Source: Thioclava nitratireducens (GTDB lineage: Bacteria > Pseudomonadota > Alphaproteobacteria > Rhodobacterales > Rhodobacteraceae). From it: DNA of 64,000 nucleotides. The stretch covers positions 109,501-173,500 of the forward strand of contig NZ_CP019437.1 in NCBI RefSeq assembly GCF_001940525.2. Reading direction: 5' to 3'. A model generated the notes under the pieces. The model had not been told where the DNA came from, searched no databases, and was given only the letters and a program-made list of their open reading frames with translations. Below, piece by piece: positions 26,312 through 35,603 of the stretch. The position numbers and the translations under genes are program-made. Position 1 is the stretch's first letter. Every line of letters begins with the position of its first letter.

Positions 26312-26947
26312 TCAGCCCAATGTGATCCGGCGCGCAGCTGCCGCGCCATCCTCCGGATCGTGGCTGACCATCAGGCAAGGGATCCGCTCGGCCGCGAGAT
26401 GCTGCAGCGTGAAACTGCGGATCTCGGCCCGCAACTCCGCGTCGAGCGCGGCGAAGGGCTCGTCGATCAACACCGCGCGGGGCCGGGCAAGCAGCGTGCG
26501 CATCAGCGCCGCACGGGTGCGCTGCCCGCCCGACAGCGTCGCCGGATCGCGATCAGCCATGCCCGCAAGCCCGGCCTGTTCCAATGCCGCCTCGACCGCC
26601 GCGCGCCGGGCCGCCTTGCCCTTCACCTGCCCGGGCAACCCGAAGGCCAGATTGTCGCCCACCGAGAGATGTGGGAAAAGCTGCGCCTGCTGAAACAGCA
26701 TCCCGATGCCGCGTTTCTCGGCGGGCAGCTGCGTGACGCTTTCGCCATCGAGCAGCACATCGCCCGAGGCCGTGAACCCACGCGACAGGTGCCCGCCGAT
26801 ATGGGCGAGCAGGCTCGACTTGCCGATCCCGGACGGCCCCATCAGGCAGACGGTCTCGCCGGGCGCCACGACCAGCGACAGCGACGCGAAGAGCGGCGCG
26901 GAGGCGCCGGGCGCGGTCAGGCTCAGATCGATCAACTCGAGGCTCAT
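26312..26947 (-). CDS. ABC transporter ATP-binding protein (YnjD/ThiQ-like)
   Basis: A 211-residue ATPase with Walker A GPSGIGKSS, Q-loop FQQAQLFPHL, signature LSGGQRTRAALMR, Walker B AVLIDEPFAALD and the H-loop VSHDPED. The length is that of the short ThiQ/YnjD type. The start at 26947 overlaps the permease stop by 4 bp. With the adjacent permease and binding protein it forms a YnjBCD-like importer of unknown substrate. Confidence 0.9.
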   Translation of the reverse strand: MSLELIDLSLTAPGASAPLFASLSLVVAPGETVCLMGPSGIGKSSLLAHIGGHLSRGFTASGDVLLDGESVTQLPAEKRGIGMLFQQAQLFPHLSVGDNLAFGLPGQVKGKAARRAAVEAALEQAGLAGMADRDPATLSGGQRTRAALMRTLLARPRAVLIDEPFAALDAELRAEIRSFTLQHLAAERIPCLMVSHDPEDGAAAARRITLG

Positions 26948-28598
26948 GCCACTCCTCCGCGCAACCCGCGCCGATTGCGATGCCACCATGCCGGCACGGC
27001 GAGCGCCAGCGCGAAACCCAGCCATGGCAGCGCCGCCTGCATGAGCGCGAGGATCGCGGCCAGCCGCCGATCCGCCCCCGAGGCCAGCGCGACAGCTTCA
27101 GTCGCCAGCGCCTGAACGCGCCCCGCCCCGGGCAGCAGAACTGCGAGATATTGCGCGACCGACACCGCGACCCCGATCGCCGCCGCCGCGCAGATCGGGC
27201 CCAGCAGCATCGGCAGCTTGATCCGCAGCAGGCGTCGCGTCGGCCCGGCCCCGAGGCTCGCCGCACTGGCGAGATGCGCCGGGTCGAGCGCGCGCCACGG
27301 CCCGGCCAGCGCGATCATCACATAGGGAAAGACGAACAGCAGTTCGGCCCATGTCACCGCGACCGGCCCGGGCGGCAGGCCGAGCCAGAGGAACCCCGTC
27401 GTCAGCCCCTGCAGAAACCCGATCTGCGGCAGCAAAAGCGGCAGGAAGATCAAGGCGCCGAGCGGCAGGCGCTTGCCGGAGCGATCCTCGCTTTCCAACC
27501 AGAGCATCGCGAGGATCACCGCCAGCCCGGTCGAGACCAGCGCAAGGGACAAGCTGGTCAGAGCGGGCCCTGCCCAATCCGCGCTGGCCCAGCGTTTGAG
27601 CGTCAGATCGGCGGGCATGGCATCGGGAAAGCGCCAGAAGCTCGCGAGGCTCCACAGGATCAGCGCGCCGAGCGATCCGATCGCCAGCAGACCGCCCGCC
27701 CCGATCAGGCCAGCGCCGCTCCAGTTTCGCCGCGAGGTGCCGCGATTCCCAGTGCGGATCGCCGTCTTGCCCAGCCGTGCCACCGCGCGCTCGCCGGCCA
27801 TCCAAAGCGCCGCACTCGCACCCATCACCGCCAGCAGTATCACCGCCAGCGCCGAGGCGGGCACCGCCTGCGCGGGATCCGGCGCGCCGTAGAGCCGCAG
27901 GATCCGCACCGCCAGCGTCGGCGGGTTCGACGGCCCGAGGATCAGCGCCATGTCCACGACCGACAGCGAAAAGGCCAGTACGATCAGCGCCGGCAGGCGC
28001 AGTGCCGGGTAAAGCTGCGGCCAGACGATCCGCGCCCAGACGCGCCCCGGCGCATAGCCAAGCGCGCGCCCCGCCGCCATCTGCGCCGCCACCGGGCGCT
28101 GCGCGGCGGCGACCAGCGTCATCAGCGTCAGGAACGGCACCTCTTTCAGCATCAGCCCGAGGATCAGCGACACCCCCACGGGTCGCCCACAGTGACGATC
28201 TGCGGCGGCAAGTCCCAGCCAGTCGCCCAGGGCGAGATCAACCGCGCCGCCCAGCCCGAGGGCGCGATCAGGAAGGCCAGCCCGATCGCCAGCGCCGCAT
28301 GGGGCACCGCGAGCAGAGGCGTCAGCCAGCGCGACGCCGATTGCCGCGTCATCAGCCAGCGCGCGAGCGGGATCGAAGCCGCAAGCGACAGCAGCGTAGC
28401 CCCCAAACCGGTCACCAGCGTCAGCCGCAGCGCGGTAAGGATACCGGGCGCGGCCAATGCCTCAGCGAAACCGTTCCAGCCCAGCGCGACGCGCCCCAGC
28501 CCCGGCTGCCAGCCAAACGCGGTCGCCAGCGTCAGCACCGCGCCCAGCAGCACTGGCGCGCCGATCACCAGCGTCATGATCGCCCCGGCGAGCCGCAT
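26944..28598 (-). pseudogene. ABC transporter permease, frameshifted (YnjC/ThiP-like double-length permease)
   Basis: The gene begins at 28598 (MRLAGAIMTLVIGAPVLLG) and reads about 144 residues to VTVGDPWG, then stops early at 28164. The next frame continues the same permease from about 28179 (VSLILGLMLKEVPFLTLMTL) to 26944. The break is at a G run (five G, minus strand, about 28174-28178). Adding one G would restore a continuous protein of about 551 residues with two binding-protein-dependent permease halves. It is either a true inactivating deletion or a homopolymer sequencing error. Confidence 0.85.
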
Positions 28599-28605
28599 CG
28601 GAACC

Positions 28606-29805
28606 TCACTTCGTGTAGCGCTGCGCCCAGTCCTCGGTGAGCTTGGTCATCCAGCTCGGGTGCGGCTCGGGCAGGGTCGGGCCCAACTCCTCCAGCGTCG
28701 GCAGCGCGGGCGCGGTAGGCAAATCAGCGAAGGCCTGTTTCGCCGCCTGGTCCAGCTTCGCCGGATCGAGCACCGAGAAACTTCCCAGCACGCGGATGTC
28801 CTGCATATGCGCCTGCGTGGCCGGATCGAGCAGGAAATTCGCGACCAGCTCCGCCCCCGCCTGATGCGCCGCGTTATAGGGAATCGCGACGTAGGAGATA
28901 TTCCCGATCGTGCCGCCCTCGGGCACCCAGACGCGGACAGAGGGCGGCAGCACGCCCTGCTCGATCATCGCGGCGGGCGCGGCGGGATCGAAGAACATCG
29001 CGAAATCGACCTCGCCATCGGCCAGCAGTTGCGCCTGCGCGCTTTCGTTCTCGGGGAAGGATTTGCCTTCGCGCCACATCAGCGGGCGCAACGCATCGTA
29101 CCACGCCCAGAGCGGCGCGGTTTCCTTGGTATAGGCCTCGTCCATCACGGGCTGCGACAGCGCCGCCGGATCGGGCGCCAACTGGACCAGCGCCTGCTTG
29201 AGGAAGCTCGCCCCCATGAAATTCGACGGGTTGGGATGGGTGAAGCGGCCCGGATGCGCCTTGGCCCAATCCAGAAGCCCCGCCATATCCTTCGGCGGTT
29301 CGTTCACCCGCTCCGCATCATAGGCGAAGGCGAATTTCGCAAGCCGCCACGGGCTCTCATAGCCCTCGGTCGGCACGGTGAAATCGGTCGTGGCCGCCGA
29401 GCCTTCCGACAGGTCGAGATATTTCGCATTGGGCAGATCGCTCACGAACGGCCCATGCAGCAGCCCCGCGTCCTTCATCGCCAGAAAGTTCGGCCCGTTG
29501 ATCCAGATAAGGTCCACCGCGCCGCCGTCATCCTTGCCTGCCGCCTTCTCGGCCTGCACGCGCGAAACGGCTTCGGCAGTGTCGGACAGTTTCACCTGCT
29601 CGACCGTGACGCCGTATTTCTCCTGCATCTGATCGGACACCCAATCGATGAAAGCGTTGGTGCGCGGATCGCCGCCCCAAGCATTGAAATAGACCGTCTG
29701 GCCCTTCGCCTCAGCCTGCATCTGCGCCCAATCGGCGAAGGCGGGCGCAGCGAGCGGCAGCGCGAGACTCGCGGCAAGAACCGGGGCGGCAAGGAGGTTT
29801 CTCAT
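28606..29805 (-). CDS. ABC transporter substrate-binding protein (YnjB-like)
   Basis: A 399-residue periplasmic protein with a Sec signal peptide (MRNLLAAPVLAASLALPLAAPAFA, broken here for length by the text: MRNLLAAP to PAFA). The mature protein begins DWAQMQAEAKGQTVYFNAWGGDPRTN and has the two-lobed extracellular solute-binding layout of the YnjB family. It lies 7 bp upstream of the permease and 11 bp downstream of the CDP-alcohol phosphotransferase, the gene set seen as ynjB-C-D-F in Escherichia coli. The substrate is unknown. Confidence 0.88.
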   Translation of the reverse strand: MRNLLAAPVLAASLALPLAAPAFADWAQMQAEAKGQTVYFNAWGGDPRTNAFIDWVSDQMQEKYGVTVEQVKLSDTAEAVSRVQAEKAAGKDDGGAVDLIWINGPNFLAMKDAGLLHGPFVSDLPNAKYLDLSEGSAATTDFTVPTEGYESPWRLAKFAFAYDAERVNEPPKDMAGLLDWAKAHPGRFTHPNPSNFMGASFLKQALVQLAPDPAALSQPVMDEAYTKETAPLWAWYDALRPLMWREGKSFPENESAQAQLLADGEVDFAMFFDPAAPAAMIEQGVLPPSVRVWVPEGGTIGNISYVAIPYNAAHQAGAELVANFLLDPATQAHMQDIRVLGSFSVLDPAKLDQAAKQAFADLPTAPALPTLEELGPTLPEPHPSWMTKLTEDWAQRYTK

Positions 29806-29816
29806 ACTCTCTCCGT

Positions 29817-30422
29817 TCAGGAAAACGCCCGCCAGCCCATCAGCCAGCGGGTCACGGTGGTCACGAAACAGGCGGCGGCGAAGATCCCGGCAAGGATCGG
29901 GAAGGCTTGCGGAAACAGACAGATCGCCGCGAAGAACAGGATCGTCTCGGCCCCTTCGGTAAGGCCGCCGAGGTAGTAGATGCCCTTCGTCGGATAGGCA
30001 TCGGTGCTCATCCCGCGCTTGGCGGCGATCGAGGCGAAAGCGAGAAAGCTCGACCCGGTGCCGACGAAGGCCGCGATCAGGATGGAAGCGGCGAGCGCGT
30101 TACGGGCCGGATCAGCCAGAGCGAAGCCCACCGGGATCAGCGCGTAGAACAGAAAATCCAGCGCGATATCGAGGAACGCACCGCGATCGGTCGGCCCCTT
30201 GATCCGCGCGATGGCCCCGTCGAGCCCGTCCGCGACCCGGTTGATGAGGATCAGCGCCAGCGCCAGCCAATAGGCGTGGAACGCCAGCGCCGGAATCGCG
30301 AGCAGACCCAGCGCGAAGCCGGCCACCGTCACCTGATCGGCGCGGATACCGCGCGCGGCCAGCGCCTCGGCGGGAGGCTGCATCATGGCACGTTGCAGCG
30401 GCAGGAGAGCAGCATCGATCAT
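29817..30422 (-). CDS. CDP-alcohol phosphatidyltransferase family protein (YnjF-like)
   Basis: A 201-residue integral membrane protein with about five to six helices. The family motif D-x2-D-G-x2-A-R-x8-G-x3-D-x3-D is present as VADGLDGAIARIKGPTDRGAFLDIALD (positions 64-89). It would transfer a CDP-linked phosphoalcohol to an acceptor. The start at 30422 overlaps the fusion-oxidoreductase stop by 4 bp. Its link with YnjBCD is conserved in other proteobacteria, but the product lipid is unknown. Confidence 0.88.
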   Translation of the reverse strand: MIDAALLPLQRAMMQPPAEALAARGIRADQVTVAGFALGLLAIPALAFHAYWLALALILINRVADGLDGAIARIKGPTDRGAFLDIALDFLFYALIPVGFALADPARNALAASILIAAFVGTGSSFLAFASIAAKRGMSTDAYPTKGIYYLGGLTEGAETILFFAAICLFPQAFPILAGIFAAACFVTTVTRWLMGWRAFS

Positions 30423-32548
30423 CCGCGCCTCCAGGTCATGAAACGCTCGGCGATCCGCAGGGTGCGCGGGTTCACATGAGCCTGCCGCCAACGCCCGGCG
30501 GCGTTCTTCGCGGCCTCCGACCAGCTCGGATAGATATGCGGCGTCGAGAGAATCTTGCCCAAGCCCAGCCCGTGCCGCATCGCCAGCGCGAACTCGGTAA
30601 GCACCTCGGCGGCATGCGCGCCGCAGACTGTCGCGCCAAGGATTTTGTCCGAGCCCTTCGCGGTGACAATCCGCACGAAGCCCTGTCCCGCGCCTTCGGC
30701 CAGCGCCCGGTCCAAATCGCCAAGCGGATATGTCGTGACCTCGTGATGCACGCCCTCCGCCTCGGCTTCTGCAGCTGTCATCCCCACCCGCGCCAGTTCG
30801 GGCGTGGTGAATACCGCATGCGGGATCGGCGCGGTGTGGGCCTTGAAGCGCCAGAACGGCGAGGCCAGCGAATTCGCCGCCGCGATCCAGCCCTGATGGC
30901 CCGCGGCGTTGGTAAGCTGCAAGGGCCCGGCCGAATCGCCTGCGGCGTAGATATTCGGCATCAGCGTCTCGAGGTAGTCGTTCGTCTCGATCACTTTGTT
31001 TGCCGGAATGCCCAGCTCCTCCAGCCCAAAGCCTTCGAGCCGCGCCTTGCGTCCGACCGCGACCAGCAGCGTGTCGAACTGAATCTTGGAGCCGTCTTCC
31101 AGCTCCAGCCATTTACGTCCATCCGTGCTGGACTCGTCCCGCCCGAAGCGGATCGCCTTCGCACCAAGCTTCAGATCGGCCCCATCGGCGCGCAACGCGG
31201 CCGCGATGGCGTCCGAGGCCTCGGTATCTTCACGGATCAACAGCCGCTCCGCCGCCTCGACGACCGTCACGCCCGCCCCAAGACGCGCCAGCGCCTGCGC
31301 TATCTCGCAGCCGATCGGGCCACCGCCAAGGATCACCATCCTCTCGGGTGGCGCAGGCATCGCAGCGAGCGCCTCCCACAGCGTGTCCGAGGTCAGGGGC
31401 TCGACCGATCCGATCCCCTCGATCGGCGGGATCACCGGAGCCGCGCCGGTCGCGAGCACGACGCCGCGCGTCGTCAGGCGCTGGTCGCCCACGCGCACGG
31501 TCCATGGGTCTTCCAGTCGCGCATGGCCTTCGATCACCTCGACGCCCAAACCTTCATAGCGCTCCACGGAATCATTCGGCTCAATCTGCGCGATCACCTC
31601 GGATATCCGCCGCGTCACGACGGACCAATCGACCGAGACATCCGCGCGCACGCCCAGCGCCTCGGAACCGCGTGCCACACCCACAGCCCTCGCCGAGGCA
31701 ATCAGCGCCTTCGACGGCACGCAGCCGAAATTCAGGCAATCGCCGCCCATCGGGCCGTCCTGCACCAGCGTGACTTTCGCCTTCGCTTGGGCCGCGACAT
31801 AAGACGCCACAAGCCCCGCCGCCCCTGCGCCGATGACGATCAGGTTGCGGTCGAACTTGGCCGGGCGCTCATAGCCGCGATAAGCGCGCTTGCGCGCCCA
31901 GAATCGTAGCGCCGCGCGCGCCACCCACGGAAACACCGCCAGCGCCGCGAAGGCGCCGAGCAGCCCCGGTGAGACGATCCCCGACAGGCTGTCCAGATCG
32001 CCCAGTTGCGCGCCCGCCGCGACATAGACGGCCGTGCCGGGCAGCATGCCGAGCTGCGAGACGGCATAGAATTTCCATGCTTTCATCCGGGTCAGCCCGA
32101 AGGCGAGGTTGATGACGAAGAACGGCACGACCGGAATCAGCCGCAGCGAGAACAGATAGAATTCCCCGTCGCGCGCCGCCCCTTTCTCGATCTTCGCCAA
32201 CCGCGGGCCAAGCCGCCCGCGCACCCAGTCGCGCATCAGGTAGCGCGCGACCAGAAAGGCCAGCAGCGCCCCGATAGAAGACGCGAACGAGATCAGCACC
32301 AGCCCCTGCCAGAACCCCAAAAGCGCGGCACCCAGCAGCGTCAGCCAGACCGCGAAGGGCAACGACAGCGCCGTAACGACAACGTAGGTGACGAAGAACC
32401 CGATGGGCAGCGCCAGCGGATGCGCCTCGCGCCACGCCGCGAGACTGTCGCGCAGGGCGCGCAGCCGTTCGGGGTCGGGATCGGCCACCAGAAAGGTCGC
32501 GATCACCGCCAGAGCGATCAGGCCAAGGAATATCAGAGGTTTGCGCAT
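30419..32548 (-). CDS. Fusion protein: VTT (DedA/TVP38-like) membrane domain with mercuric-reductase/lipoamide-dehydrogenase-type flavoprotein
   Basis: A 709-residue protein. Residues 1-about 225 form a polytopic VTT/TVP38-TMEM64 domain (GFFVTYVVVTALSLPFAVW and the later FSLRLIPVVPFFVINLAFGLT). Residues 235-709 are a class-I pyridine-nucleotide disulfide reductase with FAD motif GAGAAG, redox pair C271/C276 (GDCLNFGCVPSK), NAD(P) motif GGGPIGCE and a late HIYPSWSEAA. It has no NmerA and no C-terminal vicinal Cys pair, so it is not a canonical mercuric reductase. The start at 32548 follows CGGGAGGACC. It heads the operon with the YnjF/YnjBCD-like genes. Confidence 0.85.
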   Translation of the reverse strand: MRKPLIFLGLIALAVIATFLVADPDPERLRALRDSLAAWREAHPLALPIGFFVTYVVVTALSLPFAVWLTLLGAALLGFWQGLVLISFASSIGALLAFLVARYLMRDWVRGRLGPRLAKIEKGAARDGEFYLFSLRLIPVVPFFVINLAFGLTRMKAWKFYAVSQLGMLPGTAVYVAAGAQLGDLDSLSGIVSPGLLGAFAALAVFPWVARAALRFWARKRAYRGYERPAKFDRNLIVIGAGAAGLVASYVAAQAKAKVTLVQDGPMGGDCLNFGCVPSKALIASARAVGVARGSEALGVRADVSVDWSVVTRRISEVIAQIEPNDSVERYEGLGVEVIEGHARLEDPWTVRVGDQRLTTRGVVLATGAAPVIPPIEGIGSVEPLTSDTLWEALAAMPAPPERMVILGGGPIGCEIAQALARLGAGVTVVEAAERLLIREDTEASDAIAAALRADGADLKLGAKAIRFGRDESSTDGRKWLELEDGSKIQFDTLLVAVGRKARLEGFGLEELGIPANKVIETNDYLETLMPNIYAAGDSAGPLQLTNAAGHQGWIAAANSLASPFWRFKAHTAPIPHAVFTTPELARVGMTAAEAEAEGVHHEVTTYPLGDLDRALAEGAGQGFVRIVTAKGSDKILGATVCGAHAAEVLTEFALAMRHGLGLGKILSTPHIYPSWSEAAKNAAGRWRQAHVNPRTLRIAERFMTWRRG

Positions 32549-32682
32549 GGTCCTCCCGTGGGTGACGCCCCAGTGATAGAGGCGATGCGATCTTTCCCCA
32601 AGTCGTTTCACGCGCGGATTTCGTTACGCGCTTTCTCTTGGGTTCGCTATTTGGCACTGTTACGCAGAAAACGGAGGCGGGG

Positions 32683-33504
32683 ATGCATTTCATTGCAGTC
32701 GATGGCGGAGGCAGCGGATGCCGGGCGGTGTTCGCCGATGCGTCAGGCCGCGTCATCGGGCGCGGCGAGGGCGGCCCTGCGAATATCGCCTCCGACTACG
32801 ACGCGGCGCGGCAAAATATTTTCACCGCCATCGAAACCGCGATGCGGCCCCTCGATGCACCGAAGATTCGCGCGGTGCTCGGGCTGGCCGGGGCGAACCA
32901 TGCGCCCGCCGCCGAGGCTTTGGCCGCCGAGCTGCCTTTTCCCGCCCGCGTCGTGCAGGATGTGACGACCTCGGTGCGCGGCGCCCTAGGACCGGAGGAC
33001 GGTATCGTCGCGGCCATTGGCACCGGCTCGTTCTTCGCGCGGCAGCTGGGCGGTCAGCAACACGCGATCGGTGGCTGGGGCTTGCGGCTGGGCGATGAGG
33101 GCTCGGGCGCTTGGATGGGCCGGGCGCTCGGAATGCGAGCGGGGCGTGCGCTGGATGGTTTCTGCCCGGTGACGCCGCTGCTGCGCGACTTCCTCGACGA
33201 AATGAACGGGCGCAACGGGCTGATCGCGTTCAGCCTCGACGCCACACCTGCCGATTGGGCGCGATTTGCGCCGCGCGTCCTGCAGTCGACCGACCCTGCC
33301 GCGGTTGCCGTGCGCGAGGCTGCACAGACGGAGATCAGGGAGGCCATCGCACTGTTGCAACCCGAAGAGCCGCTGCCCGTGACGTGGCTCGGCGGACTTG
33401 GACAGGGTCTGGCGGTGCAAGATTGGCCGCAGCGGGCGGCGAAAGGCAACGCGCTGGACGGTGCCTTGGCATTGGCGATGGAGGATGCGTTTTGGACAAG
33501 TTGA
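32683..33504 (+). CDS. N-acetylglucosamine kinase-type ATPase (BadF/BadG family)
   Basis: A 273-residue ASKHA-fold kinase. The phosphate-1 loop is IAVDGGGSGCRAVF (residues 3-16), the connecting motif is GIVAAIGTGSFF and the adenosine motif is VTWLGGLGQGL. It precedes nagA with a 13-bp overlap, so it most likely phosphorylates N-acetylglucosamine or a muropeptide-derived amino sugar. The start at 32683 is chosen because the DGGGS loop then begins at residue 7, and AACGGAGGC lies upstream. Confidence 0.85.
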   Translation: MHFIAVDGGGSGCRAVFADASGRVIGRGEGGPANIASDYDAARQNIFTAIETAMRPLDAPKIRAVLGLAGANHAPAAEALAAELPFPARVVQDVTTSVRGALGPEDGIVAAIGTGSFFARQLGGQQHAIGGWGLRLGDEGSGAWMGRALGMRAGRALDGFCPVTPLLRDFLDEMNGRNGLIAFSLDATPADWARFAPRVLQSTDPAAVAVREAAQTEIREAIALLQPEEPLPVTWLGGLGQGLAVQDWPQRAAKGNALDGALALAMEDAFWTS

Positions 33505-34634
33505 TCCTGACGGGCGCGCGCGTTTTCGATGGCCCCGCCTTCCACGAAAACTATGCAATCGTGCTGGAACAGGGTCGAATCTCGGCGCTCTGCCCGATCG
33601 CGGAGCTGCCAGAGGGCGAGGTGATCGAGTTTCCGGGAGGCACGCTCGCGCCCGGGCTTGTCGATCTGCAGGTGAACGGCGGCGGCGGCGTGATGCTCGA
33701 CGGGCACGCGACGCTGGAGACGATCTCCAGCATCTGCGCCGCGCATGCCGATCTTGGCGCGACGACGATCCTGCCGACGCTGATCACCGACACCCGCGCC
33801 GCGACCCAGACCGTGCTGGCGGCAGGTATCGCCGCCGTGTCGCGAGTGCCGGGCTTCGGCGGGCTGCATCTGGAGGGCCCGCATCTCGACCCGAAGCGCC
33901 CCGGTTGTCACCCGCCGGGCTGCATCCGACCGATGGACGAAGAGGATATCGAGACGCTGCTGGAGGCGAAGACAGGGTTACCCGCGCTGATCGTGACGCT
34001 CTCGCCCGCCAACGCGACGCCCGAACAGATCGCGCGCCTCTCCGATGCCGGTATCGTCGTCAGCCTCGGCCATTCCGATTGCAGCTTCGCGGAGGCTCAG
34101 GAGGCCATCGCGGCGGGCGCGCGGATGGTCACCCATCTCTTCAATGCGATGAGCCAGCTGGGCTCGCGCGAACCCGGCCTCGTCGGCGCGGCGCTGTCGC
34201 AGCCGGTCTCCGTGGGGCTGATCGCGGACGGCATCCATGTGCATCCCGAGACGATCCGGCTGGCGCTGGAGGCGAAACGGCAGGGCGAGGTCTTCCTCGT
34301 CTCCGACGCGATGGCCTGCGCCGGGTCCGATCTGACCGAGTTTGATCTCGCCGGTCGCCGCATCCTGCGCCGCGACGGGGCGCTGCGGCTGGAGGACGGC
34401 ACGCTTGCCGGGGCCGATCTGTCGCTGCCGCAGGCGGTGCGCTTCATGATCGAGACGGTTGGCGTATCACCGGAACAGGCGCTTGCGATGGCAAGTCGTA
34501 TCCCGGCCGAGGCAATCGGCGCGCCGGTTGGCCGGATCGCCCCCGGTCTCGCAGGCGATCTGGTGCATTTCGATGACGATTGGCGCCTGACCGAAGTCTG
34601 GCAGGGCGGTCAGGCGAAATCTTCCACCGCATAG
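33492..34634 (+). CDS. nagA: N-acetylglucosamine-6-phosphate deacetylase
   Basis: A 380-residue amidohydrolase that deacetylates GlcNAc-6-P. Metal and active-site motifs are visible: LHLEGPHL, SLGHSDCSF, THLFNAM and VSDAMACAG. No ATG fits; the TTG at 33492 starts a protein beginning (M)DKLILTGARVFDG, just inside the kinase stop, and is the best start. The 3' end overlaps the convergent serB gene by 25 bp. Confidence 0.9.
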   Translation: MDKLILTGARVFDGPAFHENYAIVLEQGRISALCPIAELPEGEVIEFPGGTLAPGLVDLQVNGGGGVMLDGHATLETISSICAAHADLGATTILPTLITDTRAATQTVLAAGIAAVSRVPGFGGLHLEGPHLDPKRPGCHPPGCIRPMDEEDIETLLEAKTGLPALIVTLSPANATPEQIARLSDAGIVVSLGHSDCSFAEAQEAIAAGARMVTHLFNAMSQLGSREPGLVGAALSQPVSVGLIADGIHVHPETIRLALEAKRQGEVFLVSDAMACAGSDLTEFDLAGRRILRRDGALRLEDGTLAGADLSLPQAVRFMIETVGVSPEQALAMASRIPAEAIGAPVGRIAPGLAGDLVHFDDDWRLTEVWQGGQAKSSTA

Positions 34635-35482
34635 CCCTGAATGTAGAGCAGCGCGCTCAGATCACCGAAGTTGATCCGGATGTCGCATTCGGCGGCAACG
34701 GAGGGCTTGGCATGCAGCGCCACGCCCGCGCCCGCGAGCTTCAGCATTCCCAGATCGTTCGCCCCATCGCCCACGGCCATGACCTGCGCATGATCCAGCT
34801 TCAGTTTTTCCGAAATTTCCAGCAAAGCCTGAACCTTGGCCTCGCGCCCGAGGATCGGCTGCGAGGGCACGCCCGTCAGCTTGCCATCCTCGACCAGCAG
34901 CAGGTTCGCGCGGTTCTCGTCGAAGCCCAGCGTCTCCGCGACATAGCCGGTAAAGGCCGTGAAGCCGCCCGAGACGAGCACACAGTAGGCACCATGGGCC
35001 TTCATCGTCGCGACCAGATCGTGCCCACCGGGCATGAAGCTGATGCGGTTCGCGATCACCTCGGAAATCACGCTCTCGGGCAGCCCTTTCAGCAGACCGA
35101 CCCGCTCGGTCAGCGCGCCTTCGAAATCCAGCTCGCCATTCATCGCCCGCGCGGTGATCTCCTTCACGCGTTCACCCACGCCCGCCACGTCGGCCAGCTC
35201 GTCGATGCATTCCTGCTGGATCATCGTCGAGTCCATATCTGCCAGCAGCATCTGCTTGCGACGCCCCTCGGCGGGCTGCACGACCAGATCGACGCCCAGC
35301 CCTTGCAGGCCCTCCCACGCCTCCCAACGATTCGACGGCACGCGGTCCACCATGAACTCGGCTGCGACATTCGGGTTGAGCCAACGCGCATCGCCACCGC
35401 CCCATGCGCCACAGAGCGCATCGAGCGTGCCTTGATCCAGATTGGCCTCTTTCGGGTCAGCGATCAGCGTGGCGGTAAACAT
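34610..35482 (-). CDS. serB: Phosphoserine phosphatase
   Basis: A 290-residue HAD phosphatase for the last step of serine synthesis. The catalytic DxDST motif is in LLADMDSTMIQQECIDELADVAG, with motif II VSGGFTAFT and motif III GDGANDLGML. An N-terminal regulatory segment precedes it, as in other long SerB proteins. The ATG at 35482 follows AAGGAGCGCGC. serC and serA lie 1.5-4.3 kb away on the other strand. Confidence 0.94.
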   Translation of the reverse strand: MFTATLIADPKEANLDQGTLDALCGAWGGGDARWLNPNVAAEFMVDRVPSNRWEAWEGLQGLGVDLVVQPAEGRRKQMLLADMDSTMIQQECIDELADVAGVGERVKEITARAMNGELDFEGALTERVGLLKGLPESVISEVIANRISFMPGGHDLVATMKAHGAYCVLVSGGFTAFTGYVAETLGFDENRANLLLVEDGKLTGVPSQPILGREAKVQALLEISEKLKLDHAQVMAVGDGANDLGMLKLAGAGVALHAKPSVAAECDIRINFGDLSALLYIQGYAVEDFA

Positions 35483-35603
35483 GCGCGCTCCTTGGGGAAT
35501 ATCGGCTCCGAATTTTGATGCCGGAATTAGACCAATTTCCCGGCGCATGCCAGAGCGTCGCCACGGGGCAACCTGCGCCTCCTCTCCGGTGTCGGTCGCC
35601 TCG

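Noticed and set aside
26980..29976. A 998-codon open frame on the plus strand over the ABC transporter genes
   Set aside because: Extreme Arg/Gln/Pro content and no recognisable domain. The opposite strand encodes clear transporter proteins; high GC makes such long shadow frames common here.
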